NCBI RefSeq assembly: GCF_902859585.1
Contig: NZ_CADIJM010000022.1
Span: forward strand, 1 to 53,850
Reading direction: 5' to 3'
DNA length: 53,850 nucleotides
Origin: Achromobacter animicus
GTDB taxonomy: Bacteria > Pseudomonadota > Gammaproteobacteria > Burkholderiales > Burkholderiaceae_B
Part shown: positions 18,008 through 28,389 of the stretch, in pieces
Position numbering within the stretch: the stretch's first letter is position 1
Layout: each line of letters opens with the position of its first letter
Notes under the pieces: model-generated
Told to the model about the DNA's origin: nothing
Databases searched by the model: none
The model's input: only the letters and a program-made list of their open reading frames with translations
Program-made: the position numbers and the translations under genes

Positions 18008-18373
18008 TCAGTTGGCCTCGTGCAGAATGGCCAGGAGCGCGTCGGGGTCCGCCGGCTTTTCGATCCATCCAGTGAAGATGCCGTTGATGGCATCGCGTCG
18101 TTCGTGCCGCGCGAGGCCGCTCAGCGCATAGATGCGCGGCGGGTTGGCGCGTTCGCGCAGGCGCTTGGCCAGCTCGTAGCCGTCCATGTCGGGCAGCAGG
18201 ATGTCCAGCAGCACGGCATCCGGCGCGAACGTGTTGACCAGCTCCAGGGCTTCGGCCCCGGTGGCGGCGCACCGCGTCTCCAGGTTTGAAAGCGCCAGGA
18301 ACTCGGCCAGCAGTTCCGATCCCATTTCGTTGTCGTCCACCAGCAGGACCCGCATGGCGCGCACTTCGTTCAA
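18008..18373 (-). CDS. Single-domain response regulator (CheY-like)
   Basis: This 121-residue receiver domain has no output domain. The acidic pocket is VLLVDDNE near the N-terminus. The phospho-acceptor is the Asp in DAVLLDILLPDMDGYEL (D57 with the TTG start), the Ser switch is in IYALSG, and the conserved Lys is in WIEKPAD. I prefer the TTG at 18373, because GGGAG lies seven bases before it. The internal ATG at 18355 lacks a Shine-Dalgarno. The gene is 16 bases after the phytochrome stop, the usual place for a BphP-partner regulator. Confidence 0.9.
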   Translation of the reverse strand: MNEVRAMRVLLVDDNEMGSELLAEFLALSNLETRCAATGAEALELVNTFAPDAVLLDILLPDMDGYELAKRLRERANPPRIYALSGLARHERRDAINGIFTGWIEKPADPDALLAILHEAN

Positions 18374-18389
18374 GTTATGTCTCCCAGGT

Positions 18390-20579
18390 TCAAGAGGGGG
18401 TTGCTTCAGGCATGGCGTGGGGCAGCGTGACCGTGAAGATGACGAGCCCGTCGCGGCATTGGACGGCAATGTCGCCGCCGTGGTCGCGCACGACCTGCTC
18501 GGCAATGTACAGGCCCAGGCCCAGGCCGGAGCGGTTGCGCGACTGGCCCACCGATTCCGGCTTGAAGGGCGAGAACAGGTGCGCGAGCACGTCTTCGGCG
18601 ATCGGGCCGCCATGGTTGATGACGCTGAGCGTAATGCCGTCATCGGTTTTTGCGGCGGTCACCATGATGGGCTGGCGGGGCGCGCCGTGCTGGCGCGCGT
18701 TGCCCATCAGATTGGTCACCACCTGCGCGATACGGTCGGTATCGGCCATGAGCGTCAGGCCGTCCGGCACGTCGGGTTCGATGCGCAAGCCGGGATAGGC
18801 CTGGCGCTTTTCCTCGATCAGGCCGTTCACCAATGCCGACAGGTCGCACAGCCGCTTTTCAATGCCCAGCCCCAGGCCGCCTTGCAGGCGCGACAGGTCC
18901 AGCACCTGCGATATCAGGCGCTGCATCCGGCCGCTGGAATAGCGGATGCGCTCGCCCATGCGCGCGCCGGTATCGGTGCGGGACAGCAGGGTCGCGGCCA
19001 TGGAAATGGATTGCAGCGGGTCGCGCAGGTCGTGGCCCAGCATGGCCAGCAGCGCGGTGCGGGCGCGGTCCACGTCGGCGGCACGGCTGGTCGAAATGTG
19101 CGAGAGCTCGTCGCGCAGATTGTCCACGGCCTCAAGCTCCGCAGGCAGCCAGGGAAGACAAACCCCGCGTACGACCTCGCGCCAGGCTTCGAACGAGCCG
19201 CGCGGCGTCAGCCGCGGGCCGAGGCTGCCGACCGCGTACTGCTTTTCCGGCTTGCCGCCCCACACGAGGGTCTCGATCTGCTCCTTGCGCAGCCAGACCA
19301 GCCAGCCATTGTTCATGGGGTCGAACTTGCACGCGAGCAGGCCCGCGTACGGGACGATTTCGGTCTGCAATTCGGGGTAGTCGCGCGCGATGTTGGTGGT
19401 GTGCACCACGCGCTGTCCGCTCTGGTCCAGCGCGTTCAGGATGCCCGCCAGTTCGCCGCGCGGCGCAATGCCGCCAAACACCGTGACGCTGTTGCTCCAG
19501 AGGCACAGCGCGGCATCGTTCGGGACCAGCGACGCCGGCGTCTCACCGTCCTGCGACAGCGCCTGATGCACGTTTTCAGAGGCCGACACGCGCTCGACAA
19601 GCTTGCTGACCAGCGCGGCGTTCTGGCGGGATTGCTCGGCCCGCTCATTGGCTTCGATGCCGGATACCGTGGCCGCAACGACCTGCGCCATCGCCTCGCA
19701 CGCCAGGCGGGCGGGGTAGGGCACGGCCCGCGGCGTGTGATGGTGGCAGGCGATCATGCCCCACAGGCGGCCGCCGATCACCAGCGACAGGCTCATTGAC
19801 GCCCGTACCCCCATGTTTGCCATGTATTCCAGGTGGACGGGCGACACGCTGCGCAAGACCGAGAAGCTCAAGTCCAGCGGTTGGGGATCCGGCGAAGGGG
19901 CGCTCAGCACGCGCACCGGGTGGTAGGTCGCATCGGCGATCAGGCGCAGGGTGTTTACCGTATAGAGCCGGCGCGCCTGCGCCGGAATGTCGCCGGCGGG
20001 ATAGCGGCGGCCCACCCAGTCGTCCAGGTCGGCGCGTCGCTGTTCAGCCACGATCTCGCCGCTGTCGTCGGGATGGAAGCGATACGCCATCACCCGGTCA
20101 AAGCCCGTGGCGCGCTGCACTTCGCGCACCATGCTGTCCAGGAGCGCGGGAATGTCACGCTGCCGGCGCACGCGCTCGATGCTGCGGTAGATACGCTCGG
20201 GCGCGGCAATGCCGACGCCGTCGGCCCGGCGCTCGAGTTCGACAATCGTCAGTCCATCGACATTGCGATGGCCGATCACGTCATAGGTGGCGCGATCCAG
20301 CGTGATGGTCAGCGGATCGAAAATGGGGTCGGGGTTGCCGAGCCAAGTGGACAGGCAGTACGCAAGGCCCGGCGGCAATGCCTCAGGCGCGCAAGGCTGG
20401 TCCAGCGTCAGGCAGGTGTCGAGCAACTGGGCGGCATTCTCGCTGGCGTAACGCAGCGTGCCGTCGGGATCGAACGCGAGCAGGGCCCCCAGCGGCTGGA
20501 TGGCGCCCGGTATGTGTATCGGTTCGCTGTCGCAATTGGCGAGAGTGAGTTGGGGGTAGGATTCGGTGGGCGCATTCAT
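18390..20579 (-). CDS. bphP: Bacteriophytochrome sensor histidine kinase
   Basis: This 729-residue photoreceptor has the order PAS (about 10-130), GAF (140-310), PHY (330-500), HisKA and HATPase. Cys16 (LANCDSEPIHIPG) is the expected biliverdin attachment site. The GAF motif reads PAGDIPAQAR at 194-203, with Gly196 where PASDIP has Ser, while Asp197 is retained. His249 and the ACHHHTPR segment around 278-283 fit the chromophore pocket. The PHY tongue has PRGSF. The kinase has H516 in MLGHDLRDPLQSI, N-box NLMGNARQHG and G-box GLGLGLYIAEQ. It senses red/far-red light and should phosphorylate the adjacent CheY-like protein. It starts the four-gene operon ending in heme oxygenase. Confidence 0.95.
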   Translation of the reverse strand: MNAPTESYPQLTLANCDSEPIHIPGAIQPLGALLAFDPDGTLRYASENAAQLLDTCLTLDQPCAPEALPPGLAYCLSTWLGNPDPIFDPLTITLDRATYDVIGHRNVDGLTIVELERRADGVGIAAPERIYRSIERVRRQRDIPALLDSMVREVQRATGFDRVMAYRFHPDDSGEIVAEQRRADLDDWVGRRYPAGDIPAQARRLYTVNTLRLIADATYHPVRVLSAPSPDPQPLDLSFSVLRSVSPVHLEYMANMGVRASMSLSLVIGGRLWGMIACHHHTPRAVPYPARLACEAMAQVVAATVSGIEANERAEQSRQNAALVSKLVERVSASENVHQALSQDGETPASLVPNDAALCLWSNSVTVFGGIAPRGELAGILNALDQSGQRVVHTTNIARDYPELQTEIVPYAGLLACKFDPMNNGWLVWLRKEQIETLVWGGKPEKQYAVGSLGPRLTPRGSFEAWREVVRGVCLPWLPAELEAVDNLRDELSHISTSRAADVDRARTALLAMLGHDLRDPLQSISMAATLLSRTDTGARMGERIRYSSGRMQRLISQVLDLSRLQGGLGLGIEKRLCDLSALVNGLIEEKRQAYPGLRIEPDVPDGLTLMADTDRIAQVVTNLMGNARQHGAPRQPIMVTAAKTDDGITLSVINHGGPIAEDVLAHLFSPFKPESVGQSRNRSGLGLGLYIAEQVVRDHGGDIAVQCRDGLVIFTVTLPHAMPEATPS

Positions 20580-20676
20580 GCGAGTGAGATACCGTGGACG
20601 CGCAAGTGTGTTGCCATTATGTCAAAGATATTGTGAGAATGTGTGCATTTGCTGCCCCCTACCTTCCGGAGTTCGC

Positions 20677-21204
20677 ATGGCCCGTTTGCCCTACGCTGAT
20701 CTGACTCATCCCGAAGCACGGCCCCTGGTGGAAAGCATTGTCGCGCAGCGGGGCAGTGTGTTGCATCTGTATCAGATGCTGCTGCATAGTCCCGCGGTGG
20801 CCGGCGGCTGGCTGAATTACCTGACGTCGATCCGGCAGCTCAGCACGTTGCCGGGCGATCTGCGCGAGCTCGTCATCATGCGGGTGGCGGCCATCAACGG
20901 TGCGCCCTACGAGGCCGACCAGCATGCGCCGATCGCGTTGAAGGAAGGCGTATCCCAGGCGCAGCTGGACGCGCTGGATGCGTGGGAAACCTCGGATCTG
21001 TTCAGCGAACGCGAACGGGCGGTGCTGGCCTACACGGACGCCATGACGCGTCACGTGCAGGTTCCCGAGGCGGTGTTCGACGCCGTCCGGGCGGCCATGG
21101 GGTCGGAAAAGCTGGTGGTCGAGCTGACGGCGACAGTCGCCGCGTACAACATGGTATCGCGGTTCCTGGAAGCGCTGCAGGTGCACTCTCACGATCACCG
21201 CTAG
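20677..21204 (+). CDS. Carboxymuconolactone decarboxylase family protein
   Basis: This 175-residue all-helical protein of the CMD/AhpD superfamily starts at ATG 20677 (MARLPYADL) and is transcribed divergently from bphP. The family core is RELVIMRVAAINGAPYEADQH. The CxxC pair of AhpD peroxidase-like members is absent and the position reads Y-E-A-D-Q-H, as in the subgroup without redox cysteines. Alkylhydroperoxidase activity is therefore unlikely. The true reaction is unknown. The 97-base region upstream is shared with the phytochrome promoter, but a functional link is unproven. Confidence 0.85.
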   Translation: MARLPYADLTHPEARPLVESIVAQRGSVLHLYQMLLHSPAVAGGWLNYLTSIRQLSTLPGDLRELVIMRVAAINGAPYEADQHAPIALKEGVSQAQLDALDAWETSDLFSERERAVLAYTDAMTRHVQVPEAVFDAVRAAMGSEKLVVELTATVAAYNMVSRFLEALQVHSHDHR

Positions 21205-21209
21205 GCAAG

Positions 21210-21234
21210 GGCGCGCGGACAGCAACCGCGCGCC
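21210..21234. terminator. Hairpin between converging genes
   Basis: A perfect 9-bp stem, GGCGCGCGG/CCGCGCGCC, with a 7-base loop lies between the stop codons of the CMD-like gene and transaldolase. There is no T-run, so it may stabilise 3' ends or act as a weak bidirectional terminator. Confidence 0.55.
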
Positions 21235-21242
21235 GCACTGAC

Positions 21243-22196
21243 TCAGCCTCGCTGCGCGTCGATCAGGGCGTCCAGCTTGATGGCGTCGGCCACGAACAGG
21301 CGGATCCCCTCGGACAGTTTTTCGCTGGCCATCGCATCGTCATTGAGCAGCGTACGGAACGTCACTTCGTCAGCGCCGATGCGCGCAATGTCGCCGCGCG
21401 CATCGTCAGCGCGAAGCTGGGCGGGCGCGTCGCCTTCGGTGGCGGCCAGCTTGTTCAGCAGGTCCGGACTGATCGTCAGCAGGTCGCAGCCGGACAACGC
21501 AAGGATCTGACCCACGTTGCGGAAGCTCGCGCCCATGATCTCGGTCGGGATTTCAAAGTGCTTGTAGTAGCGGTAGATATTGGTGACGGACTGAACGCCC
21601 GGGTCACGCGCGCTCGTGTTGTCGTCTTCGACCCAGTTCGCGCCGGCCGTTTTCTTGTGCCAGTCGTAGATGCGGCCGACGAAAGGTGAAATGAGCTGAA
21701 CATGCGCATCGGCGCAGGCGACCGCCTGGGGCAGCGAGAAAAGCAGGGTCAGGTTGCAGCGGACACCCTCGGACTGCAACACGCGGGCGGCCTGGATGCC
21801 TTCCCAGGTGGACGCAATCTTGATCAGCACGCGTTCGCGCGGGATGCCGGCGGCTTCGTACAGGGCGATCAGGCCGCGGGCGCGTTCGATGGTGGCGCGG
21901 GTGTCAAAGGACAGGCGGGCGTCCACTTCGGTCGACACGCGGCCCGGCACGATGTCCAGAATCGCGCGGCCGAAGGCGACCAGCAGGCGATCCATGAGTT
22001 CGGCGGTCGAGGCGCCGCGGTGTTCGCGCGCGGTCTTTTCCAGCAGCGGGCGGTAGGCGTCCTGCTGGACAGCCTTCAGAATCAGGGACGGGTTGGTGGT
22101 CGCGTCCGTGGGACGCAACGCCTTCATGGCTTCGAAATCGCCGGTGTCGGCAACAACGGTGGTGTGGTCACGCAGGGCGTCAAGTTGGCTGGGCAT
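21243..22196 (-). CDS. tal: Transaldolase
   Basis: This 317-residue enzyme of the pentose phosphate pathway transfers a dihydroxyacetone unit from sedoheptulose-7-phosphate to glyceraldehyde-3-phosphate. The N-terminal [11 protein letters not shown] motif is present, and the Schiff-base lysine is K126 in [15 protein letters not shown]. Further family blocks are [16 protein letters not shown], then [10 protein letters not shown] and [10 protein letters not shown]. Length matches E. coli TalB. It is transcribed divergently from carA, with about 235 bases between the starts. Confidence 0.97.
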   Translation of the reverse strand: MPSQLDALRDHTTVVADTGDFEAMKALRPTDATTNPSLILKAVQQDAYRPLLEKTAREHRGASTAELMDRLLVAFGRAILDIVPGRVSTEVDARLSFDTRATIERARGLIALYEAAGIPRERVLIKIASTWEGIQAARVLQSEGVRCNLTLLFSLPQAVACADAHVQLISPFVGRIYDWHKKTAGANWVEDDNTSARDPGVQSVTNIYRYYKHFEIPTEIMGASFRNVGQILALSGCDLLTISPDLLNKLAATEGDAPAQLRADDARGDIARIGADEVTFRTLLNDDAMASEKLSEGIRLFVADAIKLDALIDAQRG

Positions 22197-22323
22197 GGAC
22201 TTATACGACTCGCAGCTGGCTAGGGTTGAAGGTGCTGCTAGCGTATCACCGACGCTGCCAGGCCGCAGTCCGCCGCAAGGGCGAGGGGCGCTGATTGCAG
22301 GCCGCGCAACGGCGCGGCAAAAC

Positions 22324-22392
22324 GGCCGAAAAACCCGGTTTCGGCCTTATTTGGCGCGGTTCTCCGGGAAAAACGGCCGCTCGAGGTATAAT
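22324..22392 (+). promoter_or_regulatory. carA promoter region with upstream hairpin
   Basis: TATAAT at 22387-22392 is a perfect -10 box 40 bases before the carA start. No good -35 stands 17 bases upstream. Further up, GGCCGAAA (22324-22331) pairs with TTTCGGCC (22339-22346), a hairpin in the space between tal and carA. A similar GCC/TTTTCTCCGG vocabulary occurs upstream of greA (about 35675-35750). Confidence 0.5.
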
Positions 22393-22431
22393 CCGAAGGT
22401 TTGATTATCGATTCTAAAACCGGGGTTTACT

Positions 22432-23586
<1,155 letters not shown>

Positions 23587-23596
23587 AGACTGCATC

Positions 23597-26500
23597 ATGC
23601 CCAAGCGTACAGACCTAAAAAGCATTCTCATCATCGGCGCCGGCCCCATCATCATCGGGCAGGCCTGCGAATTCGACTACTCCGGCGCGCAAGCTTGCAA
23701 GGCGCTCAAGGCCGAGGGCTACCGCACCATCCTGGTGAACAGCAACCCGGCCACGATCATGACGGACCCGGAAACGGCCGACGTCACCTACATCGAGCCC
23801 ATCACCTGGCAAGCCGTCGAAAAAATCATCGAGCGTGAAAAGCCCGATGCGCTCCTGCCCACGATGGGCGGCCAGACCGCGCTGAATTGCGCGCTGGACC
23901 TGGCCCACCATGGCGTGCTCAAGAAGCACAACGTGGAACTCATCGGCGCCAACGAGCACGCCATCGAAAAGGCCGAAGACCGCCAGAAGTTCAAACAGGC
24001 CATGACCGACATCGGCCTGGAATCGGCCAAATCGGGCGTCGCCCACAGCATGGACGAAGCCTGGGAAGTGCAGCGCCGCATCGCGGCCGAAGTCGGCACC
24101 TCCGGTTTCCCCGCGGTCATCCGCCCCAGCTTCACGATGGGCGGTTCGGGCGGCGGCATTGCCTACAACGCCGAAGAATTCGAAACCATCTGCCGCCGCG
24201 GCCTGGAAGCCTCGCCCACCAGCGAGCTCCTGATCGAAGAGTCGCTGCTCGGCTGGAAGGAATTCGAGATGGAAGTGGTCCGCGACAAGGCGGACAACTG
24301 CATCATCGTCTGCTCCATCGAAAACCTGGATCCGATGGGCGTCCACACGGGCGACTCCATCACCGTCGCGCCGGCCCAGACGCTGACCGACAAGGAATAC
24401 CAGATCATGCGTAACGCATCGATCGCGGTATTGCGCGAGATCGGCGTGGATACGGGCGGCTCGAACGTGCAGTTCGCCGTCAATCCCAAGAACGGCCGCA
24501 TGATCGTCATCGAGATGAACCCGCGCGTGTCGCGTTCGTCGGCGCTGGCCTCCAAGGCCACCGGTTTCCCCATCGCCAAGGTCGCCGCGCGCCTGGCCGT
24601 CGGCTACACGCTTGACGAGCTGCGCAACGAGATCACCGGCGGCGCCACGCCGGCTTCGTTCGAACCCACGATCGACTACGTGGTCACCAAGGTGCCGCGT
24701 TTCGCATTTGAAAAATTCCCCACCGCCGACGCGCGCCTGACCACCCAGATGAAGTCCGTGGGTGAAGTCATGGCCATCGGCCGCACCTTCCAGGAATCGT
24801 TCCAGAAGGCGCTGCGTGGCCTGGAAGTGGGCGTCGACGGCCTGAACCAGAAGACCACCGACCGCGAAAAGCTGCAGGTCGAACTGGGCGAGCCCGGTCC
24901 GGAACGCATCTGGTACGTGGGCGACGCCTTCGCGCAAGGCTTCACGCTGGACGAAGTGCACAACATCACGCACATCGACCCGTGGTTCCTTTCGCAGATC
25001 AAGGAAATCGTCGACATCGAGCTGGCGCTCGAGCAAAAGACGCTGGCCGACCTGGACTACGCCACGCTGTTCGAACTGAAGCGCCGCGGTTTCTCCGACC
25101 GCCGCCTCGCGTTCCTGCTGGATTCCTCGGAATCCGAAGTGCGCAAGCTGCGCCACCAGCTCAACGTGCGTCCGGTCTACAAGCGCGTCGACACCTGCGC
25201 CGCCGAATTCGCCACCCGCACCGCCTACATGTACTCCACGTACGAGGAAGAGTGCGAATCCGCCCCCACCGATCGCAAGAAGATCGTGGTGCTGGGCGGC
25301 GGCCCGAACCGGATCGGCCAGGGCATTGAATTCGACTACTGCTGCGTGCATGCCGCGCTGGCGCTGCGCGACGACGGGTACGAGACCATCATGGTCAACT
25401 GCAATCCGGAAACCGTGTCCACCGACTACGACACCTCCGACCGTCTGTACTTCGAGCCGCTGACGCTCGAAGACGTGCTGGAAATCGTCCACAAGGAAAA
25501 CCCGGTCGGCATGATCGTCCAGTACGGCGGCCAGACCCCGCTGAAGCTGGCGCGCGCCCTGGAAGCCAACGGCGTGCCCATCATCGGCACCAGCCCCGAA
25601 TCCATCGACGTCGCCGAAGACCGCGAGCGCTTCCAGAAGCTGCTCAACAAGCTCGGCCTGCGTCAGCCGCCCAACCGCACCGCGCGCACCGAAGGCGAGG
25701 CCCTGGCCCACGCCACCGAAATCGGTTATCCGCTGGTCGTGCGTCCCAGCTACGTGCTGGGCGGCCGCGCGATGGAAATCGTGCACGAGCAGCAGGACCT
25801 CGAGCGCTACATGCGCGAAGCCGTGAAGGTCAGCAATGACTCGCCCGTGCTGCTCGACCGCTTCCTGAACAACGCCACCGAAGTCGACGTGGACTGCCTG
25901 GCCGACGGCGAAACCGTCTTCATCGGCGGCGTCATGGAACACATCGAGCAGGCCGGCGTGCACTCGGGCGACTCGGCGTGCAGCCTGCCGCCGTACTCGC
26001 TGTCGGCGGAAGTCATCGCCGAGATCAAGCGCCAGACCACGATGATGGCCAAGGCCCTGAACGTCAGCGGCCTGATGAACGTGCAGTTCGCCATCCAGGG
26101 CGGCGACGTCTACGTGCTGGAAGTGAACCCGCGCGCCTCGCGCACGGTGCCTTACGTCTCCAAGGCCACCGGTTTGCAGCTTGCCAAGATCGCCGCGCGC
26201 GCCATGGCCGGCCAGACCCTGGCCGCGCAAGGCATCACGAAGGAAGTCGTGCCGCCTTACTTCTCGGTCAAGGAAGCCGTGTTCCCATTCGTGAAGTTCC
26301 CGGGCGTGGACACCATCCTCGGGCCGGAAATGAAGTCGACCGGCGAAGTGATGGGCGTGGGCATGAGCTTCGGCGAAGCCTTCGTGAAGTCGCAGCTTGC
26401 CGCCAGCGTGCGCCTGCCGGAGTCCGGCACGGTGTTCATCAGCGTCAAGAACCAGGACAAGGCCCGCGCCGTTGAAGTGGCTCGCGGCCTGCACACCCTG

Positions 26501-26836
26501 GGCTTCAAGCTGGTCGCCACGCGCGGCACGGCCGCCGAGATCGAAGCGGCCGGCATCCCGGTGCAGGTGGTCAACAAGGTCAACGAAGGCCGCCCGCACA
26601 TCGTCGACATGGTCAAGAACGGCGAAATCTCGCTGGTCATCAACACCGTCGAAGAGCGCCGCAACGCCATCGCCGACTCGCGCACCATCCGCACCCAGGC
26701 GCTGGCCGCCCGCGTGACCTTCTTCACGACCATCGCAGGCGCCCGCGCCGCGGTCGAAGGCATGCAGTATCTGCGCCAGGGCCTCGGCCTGCAGGTCTAC
26801 CCGCTGCAAGAGCTTCACGCTTCCCTGCAGAAGTAA
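23597..26836 (+). CDS. carB: Carbamoyl-phosphate synthase large subunit
   Basis: This 1079-residue subunit makes carbamoyl phosphate from bicarbonate, ammonia and two ATP. It contains the two homologous ATP-grasp halves. The first begins [19 protein letters not shown], the second [20 protein letters not shown] near residue 555. Glycine-rich ATP loops are [13 protein letters not shown] and [11 protein letters not shown]. The C-terminal MGS-like allosteric domain (from about residue 935) carries [17 protein letters not shown], where UMP and ornithine act in E. coli. A strong terminator follows at 26851, so the unit is carAB only. Confidence 0.98.
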   Translation: MPKRTDLKSILIIGAGPIIIGQACEFDYSGAQACKALKAEGYRTILVNSNPATIMTDPETADVTYIEPITWQAVEKIIEREKPDALLPTMGGQTALNCALDLAHHGVLKKHNVELIGANEHAIEKAEDRQKFKQAMTDIGLESAKSGVAHSMDEAWEVQRRIAAEVGTSGFPAVIRPSFTMGGSGGGIAYNAEEFETICRRGLEASPTSELLIEESLLGWKEFEMEVVRDKADNCIIVCSIENLDPMGVHTGDSITVAPAQTLTDKEYQIMRNASIAVLREIGVDTGGSNVQFAVNPKNGRMIVIEMNPRVSRSSALASKATGFPIAKVAARLAVGYTLDELRNEITGGATPASFEPTIDYVVTKVPRFAFEKFPTADARLTTQMKSVGEVMAIGRTFQESFQKALRGLEVGVDGLNQKTTDREKLQVELGEPGPERIWYVGDAFAQGFTLDEVHNITHIDPWFLSQIKEIVDIELALEQKTLADLDYATLFELKRRGFSDRRLAFLLDSSESEVRKLRHQLNVRPVYKRVDTCAAEFATRTAYMYSTYEEECESAPTDRKKIVVLGGGPNRIGQGIEFDYCCVHAALALRDDGYETIMVNCNPETVSTDYDTSDRLYFEPLTLEDVLEIVHKENPVGMIVQYGGQTPLKLARALEANGVPIIGTSPESIDVAEDRERFQKLLNKLGLRQPPNRTARTEGEALAHATEIGYPLVVRPSYVLGGRAMEIVHEQQDLERYMREAVKVSNDSPVLLDRFLNNATEVDVDCLADGETVFIGGVMEHIEQAGVHSGDSACSLPPYSLSAEVIAEIKRQTTMMAKALNVSGLMNVQFAIQGGDVYVLEVNPRASRTVPYVSKATGLQLAKIAARAMAGQTLAAQGITKEVVPPYFSVKEAVFPFVKFPGVDTILGPEMKSTGEVMGVGMSFGEAFVKSQLAASVRLPESGTVFISVKNQDKARAVEVARGLHTLGFKLVATRGTAAEIEAAGIPVQVVNKVNEGRPHIVDMVKNGEISLVINTVEERRNAIADSRTIRTQALAARVTFFTTIAGARAAVEGMQYLRQGLGLQVYPLQELHASLQK

Positions 26837-26850
26837 GCCGGCAGATCACA

Positions 26851-26883
26851 ATTAGGGCACGCGAAAGCGTGCCCTAATTTTTT
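26851..26883 (+). terminator. Rho-independent terminator after carB
   Basis: A perfect 12-bp stem ATTAGGGCACGC/GCGTGCCCTAAT with GAAA tetraloop is followed by TTTTT. It lies 15 bases after the carB stop and cleanly separates carAB from the SDR gene. Confidence 0.95.
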
Positions 26884-26910
26884 GCAACGCGACAACAGGC
26901 AGGTCAGGAC

Positions 26911-27675
26911 ATGGACAAAGTCTTCATCACCGGCGCCAGCAGCGGCCTGGGGCGCGCACTGGCGCAGCAATATGCAGCCAAGGGCGCCACGCTGGGCTTG
27001 CTGGGCCGCCGCGAGGAAGCGCTGCGCGAACTGGCCGCCAGCCTGCCGGGTGAGCATCGCTGCTATGCCGTGGACGTGCGCGACCGCACGGCGCTGCACG
27101 CCGCGGCGCAGGACTTCATCGCGTTCTGCGAGCGCAGGGTGGATGTGGTCATCGCCAGCGCCGGCATCAGCGCCGGCACGCTGACCGACCACGGCGAGGA
27201 TTTCGACGTCTTCAAGGCCATCGTCGACACCAACCTGCTGGCCACAGTGTCCACGTTCGAACCCTTCATCGCGCCGATGCGCGCGGCGGGGGCAGGGCGC
27301 CTGGTCGGGATCGCCAGCGTGGCGGGCATACGCGGCCTGCCCGGTGCCGGCGCTTACAGCGCGTCCAAATCGGCGGTGGTGACCTATTGCGAAAGCCTGC
27401 GGCTGGAACTGGCCGCGCAGGGCATCAGCGTCGTGACGATCGCGCCCGGCTATATCAAGACGGCCATGACGGCGCATAACCCGTACTCGATGCCCTTCCT
27501 GATGGAAGCCGACGCCTTCGCCACCCGCGCGCACGCGGCAATCAGCCGGGGAACGAGCTACACGGTGATTCCGTGGCAAATGGGCGTGGTGGCCAAGCTG
27601 ATGCGGCTGCTGCCCAATGCCGTCTACGACAGGCTGGCCCGCAACGCCCCGCGCAAGCCGCGCAAGACGGTGTGA
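26911..27675 (+). CDS. Short-chain dehydrogenase/reductase
   Basis: This 254-residue NAD(P)-dependent oxidoreductase of the classical SDR family has the cofactor motif TGASSGLG near residue 7, then ASAGIS (the NNAG-equivalent), catalytic Ser in IASVAG, and YSASK with active-site Tyr and Lys. VVTIAPGYIKTAMT follows the active site as expected. It starts with ATG 26911 after GACAGG-type spacing and stands alone between the carB terminator and a converging gene. The substrate is unknown. Confidence 0.9.
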   Translation: MDKVFITGASSGLGRALAQQYAAKGATLGLLGRREEALRELAASLPGEHRCYAVDVRDRTALHAAAQDFIAFCERRVDVVIASAGISAGTLTDHGEDFDVFKAIVDTNLLATVSTFEPFIAPMRAAGAGRLVGIASVAGIRGLPGAGAYSASKSAVVTYCESLRLELAAQGISVVTIAPGYIKTAMTAHNPYSMPFLMEADAFATRAHAAISRGTSYTVIPWQMGVVAKLMRLLPNAVYDRLARNAPRKPRKTV

Positions 27676-27681
27676 GGCCAG

Positions 27682-27703
27682 CCGTCCGGCATTCGCCGGA
27701 CGG
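27682..27703. terminator. Hairpin between converging SDR and phosphatase genes
   Basis: A perfect 9-bp stem CCGTCCGGC/GCCGGACGG with loop ATTC sits between the two stop codons. It lacks a T-run on either side, so it is probably a bidirectional 3'-end hairpin rather than a classical terminator. Confidence 0.6.
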
Positions 27704-27718
27704 GGGCAGACATTTCCC

Positions 27719-28363
27719 TCAAGGCACCACGTCGTCGCCCACTTCGGCGGCGATGTGCGTCACGTCACCCCAATCCAGCACTTCCCATTTCCGGCCTTCA
27801 ACGCCGACGCGGTTGATGCTGACATTGAGCAGGGCCGCGTCACGCGGCGCATTCAGCGGCACTCCCGACGCATGGCGCCAGATGATGTCCAGCACGCCGC
27901 CATGGGTGAACATCAGGATGCGCTCGCCCTCATGGCGGCTGGCGATATCGTCCACGGTGCTGATGACGCGCGATTGAAACTGCCCGAGCGATTCGCCGCC
28001 GTCCAGCGGGCGCAGCGGATCGCGGCTCTTCCACGCCGCCGCGGCTTCCGGCGCCAGCACGTCGATGCGCTCATGGTCCAGGCCTTCCAGCACCCCAAAG
28101 CCCCGCTCCCGGATGCCGGGTTCCACGCGTACACGCAGGCCAAGCTGCTCCGACACAGGCACGGCCGTCGCGTGCGCGCGTTGCAGGTCGCTGCTGTAGA
28201 TCGCGTGGATCGGCGTGTGCTTGGCCTCTTCGTGCAGGCGCGCGGCCAGCAGGCTGGCCTGGTTGACGCCGAACTCGTTCAGGGGGATGTCTTGCCAGCC
28301 TTGCAGGCGCCGCTGGCGATTCCAGTCGGTTTCGCCGTGGCGGATGAACCAGATTTCAGTCAT
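27719..28363 (-). CDS. Histidine phosphatase family protein (phosphoglycerate mutase-like)
   Basis: This 214-residue enzyme has the RHGE motif at residues 8-11 (WFIRHGETDWN), so His9 should form the phosphohistidine. The other motifs are YSSDLQRAHATA, the acidic ERGFGVLEG segment, and the second catalytic His in MFTHGGVLDI. Family members dephosphorylate small phosphoesters, cobalamin precursors or phosphoglycerate, and the sequence does not decide among these. It lies 26 bases after the LysR gene on the same strand, so it probably belongs to the ABC importer unit 33523-27719. Confidence 0.88.
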   Translation of the reverse strand: MTEIWFIRHGETDWNRQRRLQGWQDIPLNEFGVNQASLLAARLHEEAKHTPIHAIYSSDLQRAHATAVPVSEQLGLRVRVEPGIRERGFGVLEGLDHERIDVLAPEAAAAWKSRDPLRPLDGGESLGQFQSRVISTVDDIASRHEGERILMFTHGGVLDIIWRHASGVPLNAPRDAALLNVSINRVGVEGRKWEVLDWGDVTHIAAEVGDDVVP

Positions 28364-28389
28364 TGCAGTCTTGTTGCGGGGATTGAGCC

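Noticed and set aside
23615-26818. 1067-codon ORF antisense to carB
   Set aside because: High-GC codon bias leaves the antisense frame open. The product is Asp/His/Val/Gly-rich with no known domain, and carB is clearly the real gene.
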